A stretch of DNA of 6,503 bases, taken from positions 1 through 6,503 of the forward strand of contig CAJUTU010000085.1 in assembly GCA_910589385.1 (NCBI GenBank), given 5' to 3'. The stretch is from an uncultured Lachnospiraceae bacterium (GTDB taxonomy: Bacteria > Bacillota > Clostridia > Lachnospirales > Lachnospiraceae). The notes below the pieces were generated by a model that saw nothing but the letters and a program-made list of their open reading frames with translations, ran no database searches and was not told the DNA's origin. The position numbers were made by a program, and so were the translations under genes. Within the stretch, counting starts at the first letter, position 1. Every line of letters starts with the position of its first letter. Below are positions 5,829 to 6,503 of the stretch, in pieces.

Positions 5829-6493
5829 TGGGAAGAAAAATCAAACCACTTATTTACGTTTTCTGTGAAGGCGAGAGTGAAATAGAATATACAAAATTCT
5901 TAAAAGAGAAGTATGAAGATGTGGCGGTAATTCAAAAACCCGTAAAGGGACTGTTTGATGTTGCAGATAAGAAATTCAAGAAAGATGCAAAGTATAGGAA
6001 TAATGCCGAAGTAACAGATGAAATCTGGTTTTTCTTCGATGTAGATGACGGGCAGACCGGAAGCTGGGATAAGATTAAGAAAACAATTTCTGTTTTGCAG
6101 AAACTCAGGAAAAAGCCAAATATAAGAGTGCGCTTGTTGATGACAACCGGCTGTGTGGAATATTGGTTTTTGCTTCATTATAAAAAGGTATGTCCATCTA
6201 TTCAGAACGTAGCCGAAAAGGAATCTGTTTTGAAGATGCTGCAAAATGAATGTCCGGGATATGAAAAAGGAGATTCGGTTACTACAAGAAAGATTGCAGA
6301 GAGGCTGGAAAATGCGATTATCAATGGAGACTGGGTATTAGAGCATATAACCGGATTACCGACATTGGAGGATAATGATGTGAGAAACCGCTGGCTTTAT
6401 CAGTCCACTCTTACATTTACAACAGTGCAGGATGTAATGAAATTTTTGGGTAACTATTCAGAACCCCCTTATTCAAAGATGAAATCAGGATGA
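5828..6493 (+). CDS. rloB: RloB family protein, AbiLii-like (candidate Toprim-type effector nuclease)
   Basis: This 221-residue soluble protein matches the RloB family in length and motif order. After a basic start come the strand-loop YVFCEGESEIEY (10-21), then WFFFDVDDG (67-75), then TTGCVEYWFLLHY (106-118). The last is a variant of the family's usual NPcFElWlLLH segment. The first acidic motif (E14, E16, E18) and the D71-x-D73-D74 cluster resemble the Glu and DxD metal ligands of Toprim nucleases. A metal-dependent nuclease role is therefore plausible but inferred. The start is taken as ATG 5828, forming TGATG with the ATPase stop, with GGAGG seven bases upstream; a GTG at 5825 would add one residue. 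The gene is complete, ending ten bases before the window edge. Paired with the upstream ATPase it matches the AbiLi/AbiLii abortive-infection architecture, where this protein would be the effector. Confidence 0.88.
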   Translation: MGRKIKPLIYVFCEGESEIEYTKFLKEKYEDVAVIQKPVKGLFDVADKKFKKDAKYRNNAEVTDEIWFFFDVDDGQTGSWDKIKKTISVLQKLRKKPNIRVRLLMTTGCVEYWFLLHYKKVCPSIQNVAEKESVLKMLQNECPGYEKGDSVTTRKIAERLENAIINGDWVLEHITGLPTLEDNDVRNRWLYQSTLTFTTVQDVMKFLGNYSEPPYSKMKSG

Positions 6494-6503
6494 CCTAAGA
6501 TTG

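Noticed and set aside
5900..6244. 114-codon minus-strand open frame inside the RloB gene
   Set aside because: It is fully inside a gene with clear family motifs, has no family resemblance of its own, and no ribosome binding site stands out.
1..6503. CRISPR array, retron, tRNA, insertion sequence or integrase
   Set aside because: No regularly spaced repeats beyond the three-copy operator element, no reverse transcriptase or transposase motifs, no terminal inverted repeats and no cloverleaf were seen on either strand.

Overview
The window holds eight complete protein genes, all on the plus strand, with gaps of at most 140 bases. Strong AGGAGG-type ribosome binding sites, a TTG start, sigma-A-like TTGACA promoters and the gene families point to a Gram-positive Firmicute. 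Within that phylum, Clostridia and probably a gut Lachnospiraceae-type organism fits best. That placement is inference from style and family content; no marker gene is present.

Region 1 (1-1419) is a MATE-family multidrug/Na+ antiporter of the MepA-like type. It is probably the last gene of a transcript entering from the left, because a reading frame open from the window edge stops within its ribosome binding site. Region 2 (1420-3387) is a compact three-gene operon: a short YtrA-type GntR repressor, an ABC ATPase and one ABC-2 type permease. Its TTGACA promoter is covered by two overlapping dyads that share a right half-site, which suggests autorepression. Operons of this layout usually respond to cell-envelope-active compounds.

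Region 3 (3388-4383) is a second small operon: a six-helix membrane protein, probably DUF3796, and a 66-residue Cro/C1-type regulator. A 15-base element occurs twice, exactly 42 bases apart, with a third diverged inverted copy. The second copy contains the -10 box, so this looks like the operator of the small regulator.

Region 4 (4384-6503) is more AT-rich. It encodes an AAA15/RloA-type ATPase whose stop codon overlaps the start of an RloB-family protein by one base. RloA/RloB pairs were named as restriction-linked ORFs and correspond in architecture to the lactococcal abortive-infection pair AbiLi/AbiLii. This pair is the best candidate for a phage-defence system here. It has its own weak promoter candidate and no restriction-modification gene beside it within the window.

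Overall the window reads as drug-efflux and envelope-stress transport modules followed by a probable anti-phage cassette. No RNA gene, insertion sequence, CRISPR array or convincing intrinsic terminator was found.
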